Shown here piece by piece: positions 40,385 through 52,300 of a stretch of 64,000 bases of DNA (within the stretch, counting starts at the first letter, position 1; every line of letters starts with the position of its first letter). This DNA is from Brevipalpus yothersi (taxonomy: Eukaryota; Arthropoda; Arachnida; Trombidiformes; Tenuipalpidae). Where the stretch lies: the NCBI GenBank assembly GCA_003956705.1, contig QZCP01000346.1:186001-250000 (forward strand), given 5' to 3'. Position numbers and translations under genes: made by a program. Under the pieces are notes generated by a model, which did not search any database, had not been told where the DNA came from, and saw only the letters and a list, made by a program, of their open reading frames with translations.

Positions 40385-43300
40385 GAAGAATTGAGATGAA
40401 TGAAGAATATCATATATATTTCTCTTCAAATTCTCTCACTATTGCGATCATGATTCCAAAATAGATGGCTAGCTTAGAAGAATTTCTTTCCACAAACAAC
40501 CGTCTATAGTTGGTTTATCGATTTGATGAGAATTTGAGACCAATCATGAAAAAAAGAATCGAAAGTCCTACTATTTTGTCAAAACAAATGGCAATAAACT
40601 TTGAGCTTCAATAAAAAACAAATCACCAGAATGATGATCCAAAATATGGCTCACGACACCTTGATAAGTGCATTCAGACGGTAAAAATTTCGCTCTCTCA
40701 TTCTCTATGTAACATTTATTTAAGGTTGGATCATAATTTATGGAATAAATATATTCTTTTTTTCCAGAACATGGCTGTTTTGATTCTTTTTCTCAATTCC
40801 CTTTGAACAAAAAGCAGGCTCGAGTCAAAAAAATTACAGTACAGTGAAAGATTCAGAAGATTGTATCTCAAATGAAAAGGAATACTTTCCATGAAAATAA
40901 TACAGCTCAAGCTTCAAAATCATGCTCACTATTTATGAACACAACGAGTATTGAGAAAACTATTGGAGTAGAATCAAGTTGAAGGTAAAAATTCTACTCT
41001 TGCAATCTACTTTGCTGCTTTTTTTCATTCTCATCCAAAAGAATAGATATTTACTGAATATTCATGTAATTGGCCTCCTTTGGGTGTACTTAGACACTTG
41101 GAATGATGATATTGAGTGCATCTTGTGTTTGCATGTGTTTGTGTTCGTGTGTGATCGAAAAAGTATATATCTAGGTGAAAAGTGTAAAAAAACCGATTTT
41201 TTTCAAATTGAGAAGATCAGTGTAAATTCACAGATTGAAAAAAAATTGGGTTTCCTCTAAAAAACCCGAAACTTTGTGATATAAAGATAATAGAAAAACT
41301 CAGAATCAAGATCTTTGAACTTTCTACCATCTCGCCGATCAGTTCGACCACAGACAAATATGTGTGAATTGGAGCCATCACCTGGCTAAGATGATGGTAA
41401 TATTGGCAAATTTGATCAAAATCAGAGAAAAGATTGTATTCTGATCTCATGAACTGAATACAAAAGTATTCATAAAATGCACACTTTTTTTAGCTCTCAA
41501 GCTCAACTCGGTGGAAAGAATTTCTTTTACAAAATTTTATGATGAAATCGAATTCCTTGGCCTTGAAATCATCCACGGCTGCTTCAGGTTGCATGATACT
41601 TTGAAATTTTGTGCATCTGAAGAATTCAATGAAGGTTTGAATAAATTGAAAAAACACAATATATCCTGCTCAATCAAGCGTTGTGTTGGGAAAATATTCA
41701 ATCTGGCAGTAGCAAAAGCAAAAATTCTTTCTCTGGCAAGAGAAAATTTCCGATTTTCTGGCTTATATTGTGAGCAATCTGCAATATTCGATTTGATATT
41801 CTTAACATAGAGATTTGATATAAAAGCAGTGTATTTGATATAACAGCAGTGTATTTGATTCAGACTGTGTGGTAATCCAAAGTTTCGTGCATTTGAAAAA
41901 AGTACGAAAAGAGTGTATTTAAGGGCTTCAGGCTTCAAGCTCAAATTTTTCAATGATAGTAATTAGCAAATGAAATGATTGATGATCATCATGTAAGAAG
42001 TGATGGAACTTCAGCATCAGCTGATCCAGAAACATCTCAACCTATCGCTGATGATTTGGTTAAGCAAGGTTTAAAACGTAAACAGCGCAAGAGTATTAAT
42101 TGGACGAGGGTATTTCAATACTGAATTAGCTGATTGAACAGAAATTTGTAACAGATCGTATTCAGAAGTGTAGATTCATTCATGAGAATTGTGTGTATTG
42201 TATCTGACTTTGGGGAATTCGACTGATATCATACATGATAAATAGTTAATATGTAAACTTTGACAGAGAATATCTCAAGGAGATTGACCATTCACCATCT
42301 TATTCTCATGCCACTTATTGCACGAAAATTGTTGTTGATTACTTGTGCCTGATTCCAGTAGCATCTTGTGAATGAATCTGATGATATTTAGCCACGACTT
42401 GGTAGCTTTGCTCTACGCTTACGGAACATCATTCTCAACCTTCCAACTTCATCATGTGCAACAAAAGCGGCCCAAAATTCAACTTGAGTCTGAATAATCA
42501 CGCATAGATAGTGAGCATCTCAAATTATTTGACATCAAAATTCGATTGGAAAGACTTACTTTCAAATCGATTGGACAATCATCTGCATCTCTGGGATCTG
42601 TTAATCGACATTTAGTTCGAGCTATTCCAATATCGATGATAGTTGAGTGCAAGTAAGGAAAATGAGGTACAAATTTTTCATGTATTTGACGTGCCGCAAA
42701 AAGATCGGTAATCTTATATTTGATCCCAGTGTCCATACTTTGAGCAAAAAAATCTTGCAAAGGTTTTCTGTACTTTTTCACTTTTTTCACATCAATTGGT
42801 ATACCATCTGTTATGGATCCCCAATTAGGGCTGGGAGGTATACCTCCTGGAAGTGGTGCTGGAGGAGGAATAGGCCTAGGCCTAGGCTTAGGCTTAGGAT
42901 TAGGATTGCCAGGCAATGGACGCTTGGTGTAATAAGGATTCATAATAGTCTTTGATTTTTGTGTAGTAGTTTTCTTCTCCGATTGGACTCTGACATACAG
43001 AACATCGACGAGAAGAAGTGTAATGAAAATTTTTCTCATACTTGTAGCATAGTAGAATTTGTTTGATGAACAAGCCAAAAGTATAGTAAACTTTCAAGAT
43101 TTTGAGACTCTTCGAGGCTAATTCTTATTCTCTTTGATGACGTGATTCGGTAAGTGTAAGTGAAATTTGATAGTATGTAAATTTTTTGCATTCAGTCTTC
43201 AAATCGATTAAAATTGAATGAGAGGAGAAGCATGAAATATTCTTCTCATTCCATCTGTTATCAGAAAAAATTAATATAATTTATTCTTGATCTCATCTTG

Positions 43301-46300
43301 AAAGAAAGAAGGATTAAAGGAATAAATATATGTAAGAGAGATCAATAATGGGTATCTCTGTTCATGGGATGACCTTTTAAACTTATTCAATCTCTCATTT
43401 GTTAGATTATCAGTAACAATATGAGACTAGAGAAAAGTACCTAGAAAATGAAATCTATTGAACGACCTTAAAGATATTCAGGAGACTATTGTAAGCTCTC
43501 CACTATACATGAAGATTGATAAAACATAATTTATTCTGTTCAATCGAGCGGGGTTTGAAAAATGGTTCTTACTGGCAGTAGCAAGAGGCAAAATTTTGGA
43601 GAAAGGAAATTCGCTTTGGACACAATCTTTTCGCTTATATGTTAACAGCACTTTGTATCATTCAAGTTGATATTACTGAAAAGTGAGCATCAACCAAAAT
43701 GGTTCTAAACAATTTTGTAACAATGCTAGTAAACAATGAGCTTCAAAAATTCTAGAAAATTCACTATTGTTGAGAGCAAAAAAGGATAGCTCTAAATATA
43801 GTTGGAATACAACTGAAGATTCAGGGATGTTCAGAATCGAAAAATTCTCACAGTGTGATCAAATGAATGACCTATTGTGGCCCATTCAGTGTACACTGAT
43901 GGATGCAAAAAAACCAAAAACTCCGAGAATAGATTTCAAATCACCAAGGAAATGTGAGAGACGCTTCGATGAAACTAAGAACATGGCCATTTGATGAACA
44001 TTAACCCTGTGATTTTATAGATGACCATCGTCACACAACATAGCTTGAATAATTAGATTCGCTTGCTTGTTACGATAATTTCAAACGTTGATGTCATAAA
44101 TTATATTTTGTGGCCATAAACTTTCAGGTATACTTTTTGTGCTGTTGTTTAGGGCGAGAATCTACTCTAAGATCTAAGTCATGTGAACATGATTGACAGT
44201 CTCAGTTGATTAACACCAAAAGTGTAAATATAATATCATCATATGAACTTTTTTGTTCTTTTAACGATTCTCAATGGATTTATGGAGTGGACCATATTCC
44301 TATTGGACTTGACTCTGTCTTTCGTGAGAGAGGAAATTTATCTCAGGCTCGTGGATCCAATGTATAGGAACAATAAGAATTTTAGGATTGACAAACATAA
44401 GATTTTCTCACCCGGATAGAAACAAAGAGAGAGCATTTGTCTCTAGCGTTCATCTCTAATTACTTTAAGATTTGCCTTCTGATGGAAGAATCAATGAGTT
44501 TTGCAATGAGCTATTTTCGATTCAAAAATTTCGATAAAAAACTCATTTTCATTATAAATCACTCGAAACTATGTTTGAATCCCCTGAAATGTCTGAATAA
44601 ATGTTGCTATTTTAGCTATTTGAGGGCACATCATGTAAGTTCTGTGAGCTCAATTTGACTTAATTGACACTCAAATGAGCTATTCTCATGCAAAATTGCT
44701 CTTATCCAAAATTGAGGTCGTCTTGTAGGTTAGAATATCACTATCACTAGCATGAAATGATCAGACAGGCAATTTGAATGTTCCTCCACCTAGAGCACTT
44801 CAGTACTAAGCTCGAGCTTCATCGAGAGGAAACTTTCTCCCAGAATTTGATTATCCAGGTAACAACATTCCTGAGTGGAGAAGTAAAGTCTGTTAAATAT
44901 CATCGAAATTTTCAATGGAATGTTCAGATTCATGCACCTACACACATCTTTGAATAATTTCTCAACACGTAATCCTCAGAAGTTTATTGTATGAATTTTT
45001 AACAAAATTTGAGAAATAATTTGAAGAGAAGGGTATGATTCAACCAAGCGAAGAAAGAATACATCCAGAATGCTTTACACAAACCATGCAAAATGTGTTT
45101 ATTCACTGTAGATTATGAACTAGAAGGAGCTTCGCTCCGGAGTCGGAACGGAGTGGAGAGTACTTGTATCGGTGTAAACTTCAACCGGTGATGATTTCCC
45201 TTAATTAGTTCATTTATTCGAAGAATCTCACCTAACTTAACCAAACCTGACCTAAACTAACCTAACATAACATGACATAACATGAGAGTGCATGGGCTCC
45301 GACCCGCTTTGACGACCTAACCTAGCTTATGTTCGATGGCTCTTCCCCTCATAGGCATGGGCTCCGACCAGTTGTCATGACTCAACTTAGACTGTTTTAT
45401 CTTGATCATACCTATCCGTCCAACTATTATCACAACAAAGATTGTTCATTCAGCTTTGACCCTAAACTAACCTAACCAAACCAAACCTAACCTATCCTAA
45501 CATAACATAAGAGGGCATGGGCTCCGACCCGTTGTCACGACGCAACCTAACCGATATATGATGGCCATGTCCCTCGTGAGCATGGGCTCCGACCCATTGT
45601 AACGACGCAACCTAACCGATGTATGATAGCCACGTCCCTCGTGGGCATGGGCTCCAACCCGTTGTCACGACTCAACCTAAACTGTTTCTTATAGGTCATG
45701 CCTATCTGTCCAATTGTTATCCCCACACAGATTGTCAATCCAGCTCTAGACCTAACCTAACCTAACCTAACCTAACCAAACCTAACCTATCCTAACATAA
45801 CATAACATAAGAGGGCATGGGCTCCGACCCGTTGTCACGACGCGACCTAACCGATGTATGATGGCCGTGTCCTTCGTGGGCATGGGCTCCGACCCGTTGT
45901 CACGACGCGACCTAACTGATGTATGATGGCTCTGTCTCTCATGGGCATGAGCTTCGACCCATCGCCAGGACACTACCTAAGTATGATGACTTAGCATCAG
46001 CTGATCAAATTGATATAGATGTTGCTGACAAAGTTATTCATCTTCGAAAACCTTCATGGCCACCTTGGTACATTTTTCATGCGGGGGAAAGAGAATACAA
46101 AGTTTGTTCAACGCGAATGCAATCATACCGTAGAGAAAATTTCCAGAAAATGACTAAGTCCGGATGTTAGCACCACCTACGTTGAGTCTATGGACCAAAT
46201 TTTGGTACACTCACATCTCATCCTGAGAGTTCGGAAATTATATTTTTTAATCATGACCGTTTGTTTAGAATGTGATCTAGTTAACAAAGCTTATTTGAAA

Positions 46301-46863
46301 CGAATCTATGTAATGGTTCCAGAGTTATAGTGATTTCAATTTTATGTTAGCACCATCCCATAGACTTAACATAGATGGTGCTAACGAAAATTTTTTTTTT
46401 CAAAACCACATCCAACTATCATGGTATACATTTTCATGCGAGATTTTGTGGGTACAGAGTGTATCTAAGGTGTATAAGACCATATCTCAAAAAAAAAATT
46501 TTCGAAAAATGACCAAGTATTTTATGTTAGCACCACCTATGTTAAGTCTATGGACCAATTTTGCAAATCTTATATTTCATGATGGAACTTTGGAAATTAT
46601 ATTTCATTCATCAGAATCAATCAAATACATCGTATTCTAGTTAACAAANNNNNNNNNNNNNNNNNNNNNNNNNNNNNNNNNNNNNNNNNNNNNNNNNNNN
46701 NNNNNNNNNNNNNNNNNNNNNNNNNNNNNNNNNNNNNNNNNNNNNNNNNNNNNNNNNNNNNNNNNNNNNNNNNNNNNNNNNNNNNNNNNNNNNNNNNNNN
46801 NNNNNNNNNNNNNNNNNNNNNNNNNNNNNNNNNNNNNNNNNNNNNNNNNNNNNNNNNNNNNNN

Positions 46864-46937
<74 letters not shown>

Positions 46938-47972
46938 ATAGTCGCTTCACTAGCTTCTTTTGTAGACAGTACTCTTGTGTTTTAATCATCAGTGATCTTT
47001 TGATGAACCCTCTGGAAACCAACATCCGCCCATCACATGCTCTAGATGGAGAACACATTCACTTTGATTAGGTGGAATGAAATGCTCTACCTCCGTTGCT
47101 CTTTAATTCTTTCTTTTTATCATCAATCTTCACATATCCTGATTCAGAATTTTTCTTCGTCCGTTACTTTCAAATTTTGGCCAACTTTTGGTGAAATTTA
47201 TTCTTAGTAGGTGACTGAGCAATTGATTGATTCAAAGAGAGAGAATTTCCATAAAGTAGAAGTGAAGCAAGTAAAGAGGGGTAAGTACAGTGTAGAGAAA
47301 AAGAGTAGAATATGAGTTCTGAAGATACGTACATTTCATCTTCACTATACTAGAAGCATGAAAAATTCATGTGCTTATTGCTTATTATTATCTCTATTCC
47401 AATTGAAACTATTCTATGATAAGAAAAGGCTACTCATATTCATGAAACCAAGAAGGAAGTATTTACTGTGTAGAGATATGTCAAAATGTTTTCATCCGTC
47501 CCTGTTAGTCTATTTTCTCATGGGTCCAAAGAAGATGGTAGGGTATAAAGAGACGACATTTGGAATGGTAAAGCTCAATCGTATCTGTTGGCGTATAGAT
47601 ATATGCTCAGAAAAAGAGGAAACTTTCAGAATTCTCAACCAAGCATGAATGATTTAAGCCTCAAAACCTAGTGAGGACACGTTCTCTCAGAGAATGTGAA
47701 TAATCTCAATGGAAAGAAAAAAGGAGTAGCCTTGAATGTACATCTATATGTGCATTCAATGTATATGTATATATATCCATGACCAGAATATACATGTATT
47801 CATGCTAAATCATAACCACTAATCTTGAAATTCTCTCATAACAACTGGTAGGTTTTTTTCCACTACTCTTACCAAAATCATGTATTCAAAATCAGATAGA
47901 GAAGAAAAATAAAAGCTCAGCCCAAGAGGCATGTATATAAAGAAGCTGATCAGTAGAAAGGAAGAAAGAAAC

Positions 47973-48022
<50 letters not shown>

Positions 48023-50230
48023 CATAAATGTGATAAAACACGATATTTTCCTTGAGTTTATTGAGATTGTAGTATTCAGTATCAGAGAAGTGGCAAAAAA
48101 GAATCACAAGGAAGACTCTTACATTTTTTTGCCCACTCTTTTCTCCTCAAGCCAGCTACATGTATGTTCCAGCTATTAACTTTTGTAGAAGCCATGTGGA
48201 GTTCTGCGCCTCGTTGAATACATATATACATGTATATATTTCCAATAAAAACATTTACACTCAAGGAATATATCGGAAGGCAATTGCTAGTAAAAGTGAG
48301 ATGGTGTGTACTTGAATGCATGTCATCAACGGGGAGTCCCTTTTAATAGTAGAGAGAGAAAAAAAGTCAAAGAACTCGGCGTATATCGAAAAACCCTTGA
48401 GCAATGTGCCCAATTCAACTAGAAACATAGAATTATTGGGTGAACTATAGTTTTTTTGGAAGAAAACATGATGATTTGCGATCACCACGAGCCACTGATC
48501 ATCACAATGAGTTTTTTACGCATACAAACATACACAGTTTCGCTCTCTCTCTCTCTCTCTTTCTCTTGAAATATCATGTGGGTTTGGTCCACAATGCTGA
48601 AAATACAAGTGGAATCACTCCACCATAGAATGAGAGCCCTTCAGGGATGCTGGAAAGATATGTTTCTTCTTGTGATCATGATTTCAAGTCAAATGGAAAG
48701 AAGAGGAGAGATGAGATGAGAAGAATCGAATGAATTTTTCTATAAGGTTTGAAAAAATTGTTGAGATAAAGATGAACAAGATTGAGCAATATTCGAAATT
48801 TTTGATCCGAAAAAGAGAATCGACAAACATTTGTGCGATAGACAATTGGTTAGATATATATATCTAAAAATGTAGCCAAATTCCGAGGAAGAAATGGAAA
48901 AATAGCTCTATTTGCAGGGAGCGGAAGTGGCAGTAAAATGTTGAAAGGTTTTGATACTATCTGGAAGTATACGCTTGATTGTTTATATTCTTATAACGTA
49001 AACACTGTCCAAAAGGCATTCCATAGTCAGTTTCCTTCTCTTCTTACTCTTTTTCGCCTTCTATTCTATCAATGTCTCACATCTACAGGAAGCCCTCCTC
49101 TTTTTCCTCCTTTCCTTTCTTACCCATTTGAAGAATGTTATTCCTGTGGAACTATTATTAGCTGTATTTCGAATGCTACGAGAGAAGAGAAAGGATTACA
49201 TTATCGTAATGAAAGAGCTGCAATTGTGAGCCGAGTGATGTAAGAATTATTCCTTATAACCCTTTCTCTCTTAATAAGGAGCATGAAATGCGAATTTTTA
49301 TGACTGGAAGAGGCAAAAAAAATATCAGCTTCACTCACTCATTCCCATGACTATTCTTTTTTTTCAAAATCTCATGAATATAAGTATAGTATGGATGACA
49401 ATAACGGAAAAACGTAATCAAGTCGATGAAAGCTCATTAAATGCAGATAGTTTCCATCGTGATCTGTCTTCCATGGTGAATATATATCATACATACCATG
49501 TATACACGTTTATCTTGCTTTTTTCAACTAGACTTTTTTTTCACTTGCTCCAAAACACTTTTCTTCTCCTCTTCAGCAAAAGAATCGACATGTTGAATGA
49601 TACGTCGATATGAGCTTTCGGAGCCAAGTACGATGATAATAAAAATGATTTACAACACATAGGCATACACACACACATAGGCGATAGTAGAATATATATA
49701 AAAAAGAAAATACTGTGTCTGCTTCATAAAGTTTGCGTTCATTACTAATAATGGATCCAATGTTTTATCCATAGACACACCAAAATAGCGTCTTGAGGAC
49801 TGGAAGTAATTTGCTCTCATTTATCTATCTCTATATATAAATGTGTGGATGTGTGTGGATACACTGGAATGTCTAGAATTTTGATGATTCATAATCACAT
49901 CCGATGATTGCTATTAAAGTAATGTTATCATCATTGATTCCACCAAAATGATTGATCAAATGATCATTGTAGAGACTACACTTTTCCTTCCACCCCCTCA
50001 ATCAATACACTTTCCAAAATACATCCACCAAGTGCGAAAAGATGTGAAGTGACAATGATTCTAATCCAATCAAATGGTAAACACAGAGAGGAAGGAAAAA
50101 AATACGAAAGTAGAAATGAAGTTTGACAGTCAATAAAATCAAATAGAAAGAGCCCTAATGTTGGAACAGTCTAGTTAATGTATCACAAACTAAAGAAAAC
50201 TGTTGATTCACTTTTGTTTTGAAGAAATTA

Positions 50231-50328
<98 letters not shown>

Positions 50329-51148
50329 GACTTTCTTAATTGATCATCTTAATCAGACTAGAGGAACTACTTACTTTCCGCTTGGATGCTGCCAATCTTC
50401 GATCTCGAGCATCTTCAGCTTCACCAGGCGTTGTTTTGCCCCACACAACCATTGCTATACGAGTGTATGTGACCACCAGAACGATGAGTGGAAAAAAATA
50501 TTGTAATATGGTTAACATTATACTGTACGCATAACGGTACTGTTCCATATCGTCCCACTGTTCATTACACAGGGTACGAGTAACATTTTCCGCTGTTATA
50601 TCCGATAATTTGGACACTAATGCTGTTGGTAGTGGTGTTAACAGGCCAACCAGCCATATACAAAAGATTATCTGTTCTGCTTGTAATTTGGTCATTTTAG
50701 GTCTTAACGGATATATTACCGCAATATATCGATCTATACTGATGGCTACCAGTGTGTATGCACTAACAAACACCGATACACCTTGTGAGAAGGCCACAAT
50801 ATTGCACATTAGGGCTCCAAAGGGCCAATAGCCGAGCAGATTGTTGGACACAAATGTGAATGGAATACACAAACTGGCCATCAGAATGTCTCCTATGGCC
50901 AAATTAACGATAAAAAAGTTTGTCACTGTACGCATTCTTCGATTGGATAACACAATATAGCACACCATTCCATTGCCACATATAGCGAGTAGGCAAATGC
51001 TTGAGTATAAAAAAGTCATACAAATCTGGTTAGAGAGAAGAGAGAAACGTAATGATAATTGATCAATTAAAAATTTTTCAACTTCATCAGCATAGTTCAA
51101 CACATCACTCACCGCTTCGACATTCATGAAAAGGCTTATTGTCACCAA
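29688..51148 (-). CDS. Neuropeptide GPCR, NPY/RYamide-receptor-like
   Basis: Class A GPCR on the minus strand. Exon 1 (50375-51148) encodes the N terminus and TM1-TM5. Exon 2 encodes TM6-TM7 and the tail, beginning at 31760 directly after an AG acceptor; both join in phase 0 across an 18.6 kb intron. Visible motifs: IDRYIAV (DRY box), loop cysteines in LMCNIV and RTLCNEQW, WGKTTPGEAEDARDRR before the splice, FTLCWLPFN in TM6 and CYNPIIYCWMNSRYR (NPxxY) in TM7. The GEAE..RDRR..SKRK loop resembles NPY-like/RYamide receptors, but the ligand is not proven. Two ends are possible. Exon 2 read through stops at 31377 (385 residues). A consensus donor GTAAGT at 31450 could instead join in phase to 29688-29812, giving a 402-residue protein ending with MELIPLDGNAHKDSPEH. 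Confidence 0.85.
32553..32643. repeat. (CT)n microsatellite in GPCR intron
   Basis: A CT tract of about 90 bases with one CG interruption. Confidence 0.96.
35691..35749. repeat. (CT)n microsatellite in GPCR intron
   Basis: A pure CT tract of about 59 bases. Confidence 0.96.
37586..37627. repeat. (CT)n microsatellite in GPCR intron
   Basis: A pure CT tract of about 42 bases. Confidence 0.95.
40329..40381. repeat. (CT)n microsatellite in GPCR intron
   Basis: A pure CT tract of about 52 bases. Between 31761 and 41500 I see only such tracts and AT-rich sequence, with no supported gene. Confidence 0.95.
41664..41790. repeat. Diverged dispersed repeat, copy 1
   Basis: This stretch is similar by eye to 43530-43640. 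Both contain CTGGCAGTAGCAA, a preceding CAATC-AGCG block and a following GGCTTAT or CGCTTAT. It may be an old transposable-element fragment. A 20-base direct repeat (unit GATATAAAAGCAGTGTATTT) follows at about 41817-41858. Confidence 0.4.
42388..43039 (-). CDS. Secreted cystatin-like protein with Pro-rich N-terminal segment
   Basis: Two minus-strand exons, 42560-43039 and 42388-42489, join in phase 0 (donor GTAAG, acceptor TTATTCAG) to give 193 residues. MRKIFITLLLVDVLYVRVQS is a signal peptide; an upstream in-frame Met at 43078 would precede it but lengthens the pre-signal region. A Pro-Lys/Arg-rich segment follows (residues about 42-65). The remainder resembles the cystatin fold: DFFAQSM helix, YKITDLFAARQI strand, then IIDIGIARTKC...DADDCPID, matching the family pattern of a disulphide after the central strands. 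The inhibitory QxVxG loop is not recognisable (HEKFVPHF sits there) and the second conserved disulphide is missing, so protease inhibition is doubtful. The gene lies wholly inside the GPCR intron on the same strand. Confidence 0.7.
43530..43640. repeat. Diverged dispersed repeat, copy 2
   Basis: Same orientation as the 41664-41790 copy, with several small gaps. The two copies flank the nested cystatin-like gene. Confidence 0.4.
45225..45980. repeat. Higher-order satellite with CCTAA (TTAGG-type) runs
   Basis: CATGGGCTCC recurs at about 45291, 45356, 45515, 45581, 45646, 45815 and 45880, and once more in diverged form near 45940. Spacing is 65-66 bases inside blocks and about 160-170 bases between blocks. 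The longer spacers contain runs of CCTAA, CCAAA and CATAA, best at 45750-45800. The region is clearly more GC-rich than its surroundings. CCTAA is the complement of the arthropod telomere repeat TTAGG, so this is an interstitial telomere-like satellite. Short ORFs read here are only repeat translations. Confidence 0.85.
46016..46648. repeat. Direct and inverted repeat element (foldback-like), about 360-base period
   Basis: A 30-base motif starting ATGTTAGCACCACCTA occurs forward at 46164-46193 and 46524-46553, and inverted at about 46358-46387. The inverted copy abuts another forward GTTAGCACCAT (46346-46356), giving a palindrome with ATGGTGCTAAC (46375-46385). Sequence before each forward copy is also alike (CATGCG, AAAATGAC-AAGT), and CTAGTTAACAAA recurs near 46276 and 46637. 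It runs into an assembly gap, so the full element is not seen. Confidence 0.7.
46649..46863. other. Assembly gap (215 N)
   Basis: A run of 215 undetermined bases between the foldback-like repeat and a CT tract. Confidence 0.99.
46864..46934. repeat. (CT)n microsatellite at gap edge
   Basis: A pure CT tract of about 71 bases directly after the N run. Confidence 0.97.
47973..48022. repeat. (GA)n microsatellite in GPCR intron
   Basis: A GA tract of about 50 bases with one AAG interruption. No supported gene lies between 46935 and 50230. Confidence 0.95.
50234..50326. repeat. (CT)n microsatellite next to GPCR exon 1
   Basis: A CT tract of about 93 bases with TTT interruptions. It lies in the GPCR intron about 50 bases past the exon 1 donor. 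Confidence 0.96.
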
Positions 51149-51539
51149 TTAATCGGTGAAACTCTGATAGAAATTGATTTTCACACTCAAGTGGAACAAA
51201 CTTTTACCGTTCAATTTACTTGAAAATCATGATAAATTATACCATGTATTCGGACAAATGAAAATTCTTACCGCAAACACTGTGATACGATTCGCATGGC
51301 GGGAAGCTTATGCCAACGAACATGTTCTCCATCGAAATGCTCAATTCGCTGGATCAACTGGACTGAGGAGAGAAAAATTTTCCTGGCTCATGAAAAATTT
51401 TGGGAATGGATGCTGCCATCTGCATCCTTCCGGGAAGAGAAAGAGAAACAGATATTATTTCCTCATCTCATTTCATCCTGGCTATAGATCAAGTGGCACT
51501 AGTGATCTATGGGGATAGTTTTCAACAAGCACGATGAAG

Positions 51540-52300
51540 AGGCATGCATGGAAATTTTTTGCATATTTATTTGTGCAAGTGGTGCAAGTATCAAATGTAT
51601 TATAAAGGTGAGGTGATTGATACAAACTTTTTGGGATCAATTATCATGACAAAAAACTCGAAGAATGATACTGACTGGTTTCTCTGTCCAGTTCATGATG
51701 ATTGTTCTTACGTGACCCAATTTTCAGATTAGGAGAGTGTTTGATCATAACTCGAAGTACAACGTTCGAGATTCCTCGGTGACATATTTGGATAGAGTTT
51801 GTTTGCATACATATCGCTCTTTTACACTCTAAGCTTTCATTTGATGAGGCACATATCGGAAAAAGGTTCTTCCAGAGTAAATGGAACAGAATATCGAACC
51901 AATAGATATGAATCTATCATGAATGATTCAGAATCATCTCTGCTGGACTTTCAGGGTGAATGTAGACTGAATATTACTGAGAAAATTTTGTCACGTCCAT
52001 CGAACGATTGCAAGTATTGAATATACAACAAAGGACAACCGATTGATAGAGAAGAGTTGGAAGAAATTCTCCTCTCTATAGCGTTGAAAACCATGCCTGG
52101 TTGGTTTATTTGTCCTCTACACGATGATTGTGTTTACAGCGAAGCTCATGCCGATCCCAAGATACATAGAAGAGGTCAATTTAATCAGCTCTCATTGAAA
52201 TATTTTGAAGATGCCTTCGCTACATATCTGTGCCGACATTGCTATTGTAAGTTCAATTAATTCGCAAATTTTTATGTTAATCTGAAAAAACATTCCTAAG
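51540..52300 (+). pseudogene. Decayed two-module zinc-finger-family copy
   Basis: Two remnants of the module found in the intact gene at 52846-54206. Remnant 1 (about 51590-51850) keeps YQMYYKGEVID and WFLCPVHDDCSY, then has stops and frameshifts; its finger survives only as YLDRVCLH, with the first Cys replaced by Asp. Remnant 2 (about 51930-52300) keeps LLDFQGECRLNI, YNKGQPIDREELEEI, WFICPLHDDCVYS and TYLCRHCYCKFN, but has a TGA at 52018-52020 and a TAA at 52258-52260. The His that precedes the finger by nine residues is Tyr here, and the last His of the finger is lost. These breaks make it a pseudogene rather than a coding copy. Confidence 0.85.

Noticed and set aside
41511..41953. Overlapping 99-codon (+) and 138-codon (-) ORFs
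   Set aside because: Neither has a signal, domain or splice support. The region matches a diverged repeat at 43.5 kb, so repeat sequence is the better explanation.
41974..42123. 50-codon ORF starting MIDDHHVRSDG with a basic stretch
   Set aside because: Open and protein-like in composition, but too short, with no partner exon or paralogue; possibly a fragment of a mobile element.
45547..45973. Minus-strand ORFs over the GC-rich block
   Set aside because: Translations of the 65-66 base satellite; unit length is not reliably a multiple of three and frames shift between units.
51174..51518. 114-codon plus-strand ORF before the zinc-module pseudogene
   Set aside because: No match to the family's N-terminal module by eye; another frame is also open over part of it, so neither is favoured.
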